Shown here one piece after another: positions 5,334-5,912 of a stretch of DNA of 5,912 bases. The DNA is from Acidimicrobiia bacterium (GTDB taxonomy: Bacteria > Actinomycetota > Acidimicrobiia > IMCC26256 > BP-133), in the NCBI GenBank assembly GCA_025934385.1, contig JAICYE010000155.1, forward strand, positions 1 through 5,912, given 5' to 3'. Numbering within the stretch: the stretch's first letter is position 1; every line of letters begins with the position of its first letter. A program made the position numbers and the translations under genes. The notes beneath the pieces are model-generated. The model was not told the origin of the DNA and ran no database searches. It worked only from the letters and a program-made list of their open reading frames with translations.

Positions 5334-5912
5334 AGCCGGTAGAGGCGGCGGGCGTTGCCGGCGCCGACCATGGCCGCCACCCGCCAGGCGTCGTCGGCCG
5401 GCATCGCTCCTCCGGCCACCCAGGCGTCGAGCAGGCGGCCGAAGCTGTGGCGGAACTGCGCCGCCCCGACGAGATACAGCTCGGGCAGGGCGTAGCCGTC
5501 GGTGGAGAACAGCAGCTTGGGGAACGGCGTCAGCTCGCAGAACTCGGCGATCACCGCGTCGGCCCGGGCGCCGACCTGGCCCACGGTCAGGCCGACGTCG
5601 GCGTACACGTGGGGGAACACCTGCGCCAGCCAGCCGGCCTGGCGGTGGTAGGGGTAGCAGTGCAGCAGCACGATGGGGACGCCCCGGCCCTCGGCGGCGG
5701 CCAGGAACGGTTGCAGCAGCGCCGGGTCGGCCGCCGCCAGCCGCAGGTCGCGATCGCCGAAGCCGGTGTGGATCTGGACGGGCAGGCCCCGGTCCACGCC
5801 GCACCACAGCACGAACCGCAGGAGGACGGGCTCGTCGAGGCGGGGCGAGGTCGCCGCGGACCCCGGCGCCGCAGCCCTCTGCGACAGGCGGGCCAGCCAC
5901 CGCCCGGCGGCT
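5330..5912 (-). CDS. Amidohydrolase-family metal-dependent hydrolase (5' end outside window)
   Basis: The frame stays open to the right edge, so about 193 C-terminal residues of a longer protein are visible and the start is missing. The sequence fits the amidohydrolase 2 (COG2159-like) TIM-barrel hydrolases or decarboxylases. Numbering from the first full codon in the window (5911), LPVQIHTGFGD (43-53) carries H48, VLLHCYPYHRQAGWLA (81-96) carries H84, and LLFSTDGYALPE (133-144) carries D138, the expected metal-binding and catalytic aspartate. GNARRLYRL is the usual C-terminal ending. The GTG at 5812 could look like a start, but conserved-looking sequence continues upstream of it (WLARLSQR ... 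LDEPVLLRFVLWC), so the true start is further right. Its stop overlaps the VOC gene start by 4 bp, so the two are one operon. The substrate is not evident; the same fold appears in proteins near or fused to glutamine-synthetase-like enzymes. Confidence 0.85.
   Translation of the reverse strand, partial: AAGRWLARLSQRAAAPGSAATSPRLDEPVLLRFVLWCGVDRGLPVQIHTGFGDRDLRLAAADPALLQPFLAAAEGRGVPIVLLHCYPYHRQAGWLAQVFPHVYADVGLTVGQVGARADAVIAEFCELTPFPKLLFSTDGYALPELYLVGAAQFRHSFGRLLDAWVAGGAMPADDAWRVAAMVGAGNARRLYRL

Noticed and set aside
5330..5812. Treating GTG 5812 as the amidohydrolase start
   Set aside because: Family-like sequence continues in frame to the window edge with no stop, so the gene is cut by the window rather than starting there.
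1..5912. Search for CRISPR arrays, tRNA/rRNA genes, insertion sequences or phage attachment repeats
   Set aside because: No regular repeat-spacer pattern, cloverleaf, transposase motif or terminal inverted repeat pair was recognised by eye.

Overview
This is a GC-rich chromosomal window from what looks like a high-GC actinobacterium, possibly an acidimicrobial or mycobacterial-type lineage. The grounds are strong G/C bias at third codon positions, several GTG starts, a TANNNT-type -10 element placed for a leaderless transcript, and a VapBC pair that resembles the mycobacterial VapC29/VapC39 group. The lineage is an inference from style; no ribosomal gene is present to confirm it.

Layout from left to right. 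Positions 1-326 hold no intact gene, only a possible 3' remnant of a minus-strand gene (about 96-230), followed by the promoter/operator of a toxin-antitoxin operon. Positions 327-961 are vapB-vapC, overlapping by 4 bp. Positions 962-1300 hold an unlisted 49-codon open frame (1043-1192) with a CPxC...CSxxC zinc-ribbon pattern, two hairpins and a -35-like TTGACA. Positions 1301-3436 encode a cytoplasmic, iron-sulfur-containing bis-MGD molybdoenzyme with a predicted cysteine Mo ligand and no neighbouring electron-transfer subunits. Convergent to it is tag, 3-methyladenine DNA glycosylase I (3459-4082, minus). Divergent from tag is a rhodanese-domain lipoprotein (4197-4691, plus). Convergent to that, only 3 bp away, is a minus-strand pair: a VOC/glyoxalase-like protein (4695-5333) and an amidohydrolase whose 5' end lies beyond the window (5330-5912). 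These two overlap by 4 bp.

The genes do not form one pathway. The window has four independent units: a vapBC addiction/stress module, an orphan molybdoenzyme, a base-excision-repair gene back to back with a secreted sulfur-relay-type domain, and a two-gene catabolic or detoxification operon of unknown substrate. I see no phage, transposon, CRISPR or RNA gene. The most noteworthy local signals are the three 8-bp iterons over a leaderless vapB promoter, the small zinc-ribbon frame, and the Glu-to-Gln change in the toxin active site. I do not see convincing evidence for a wholly new multi-gene system.
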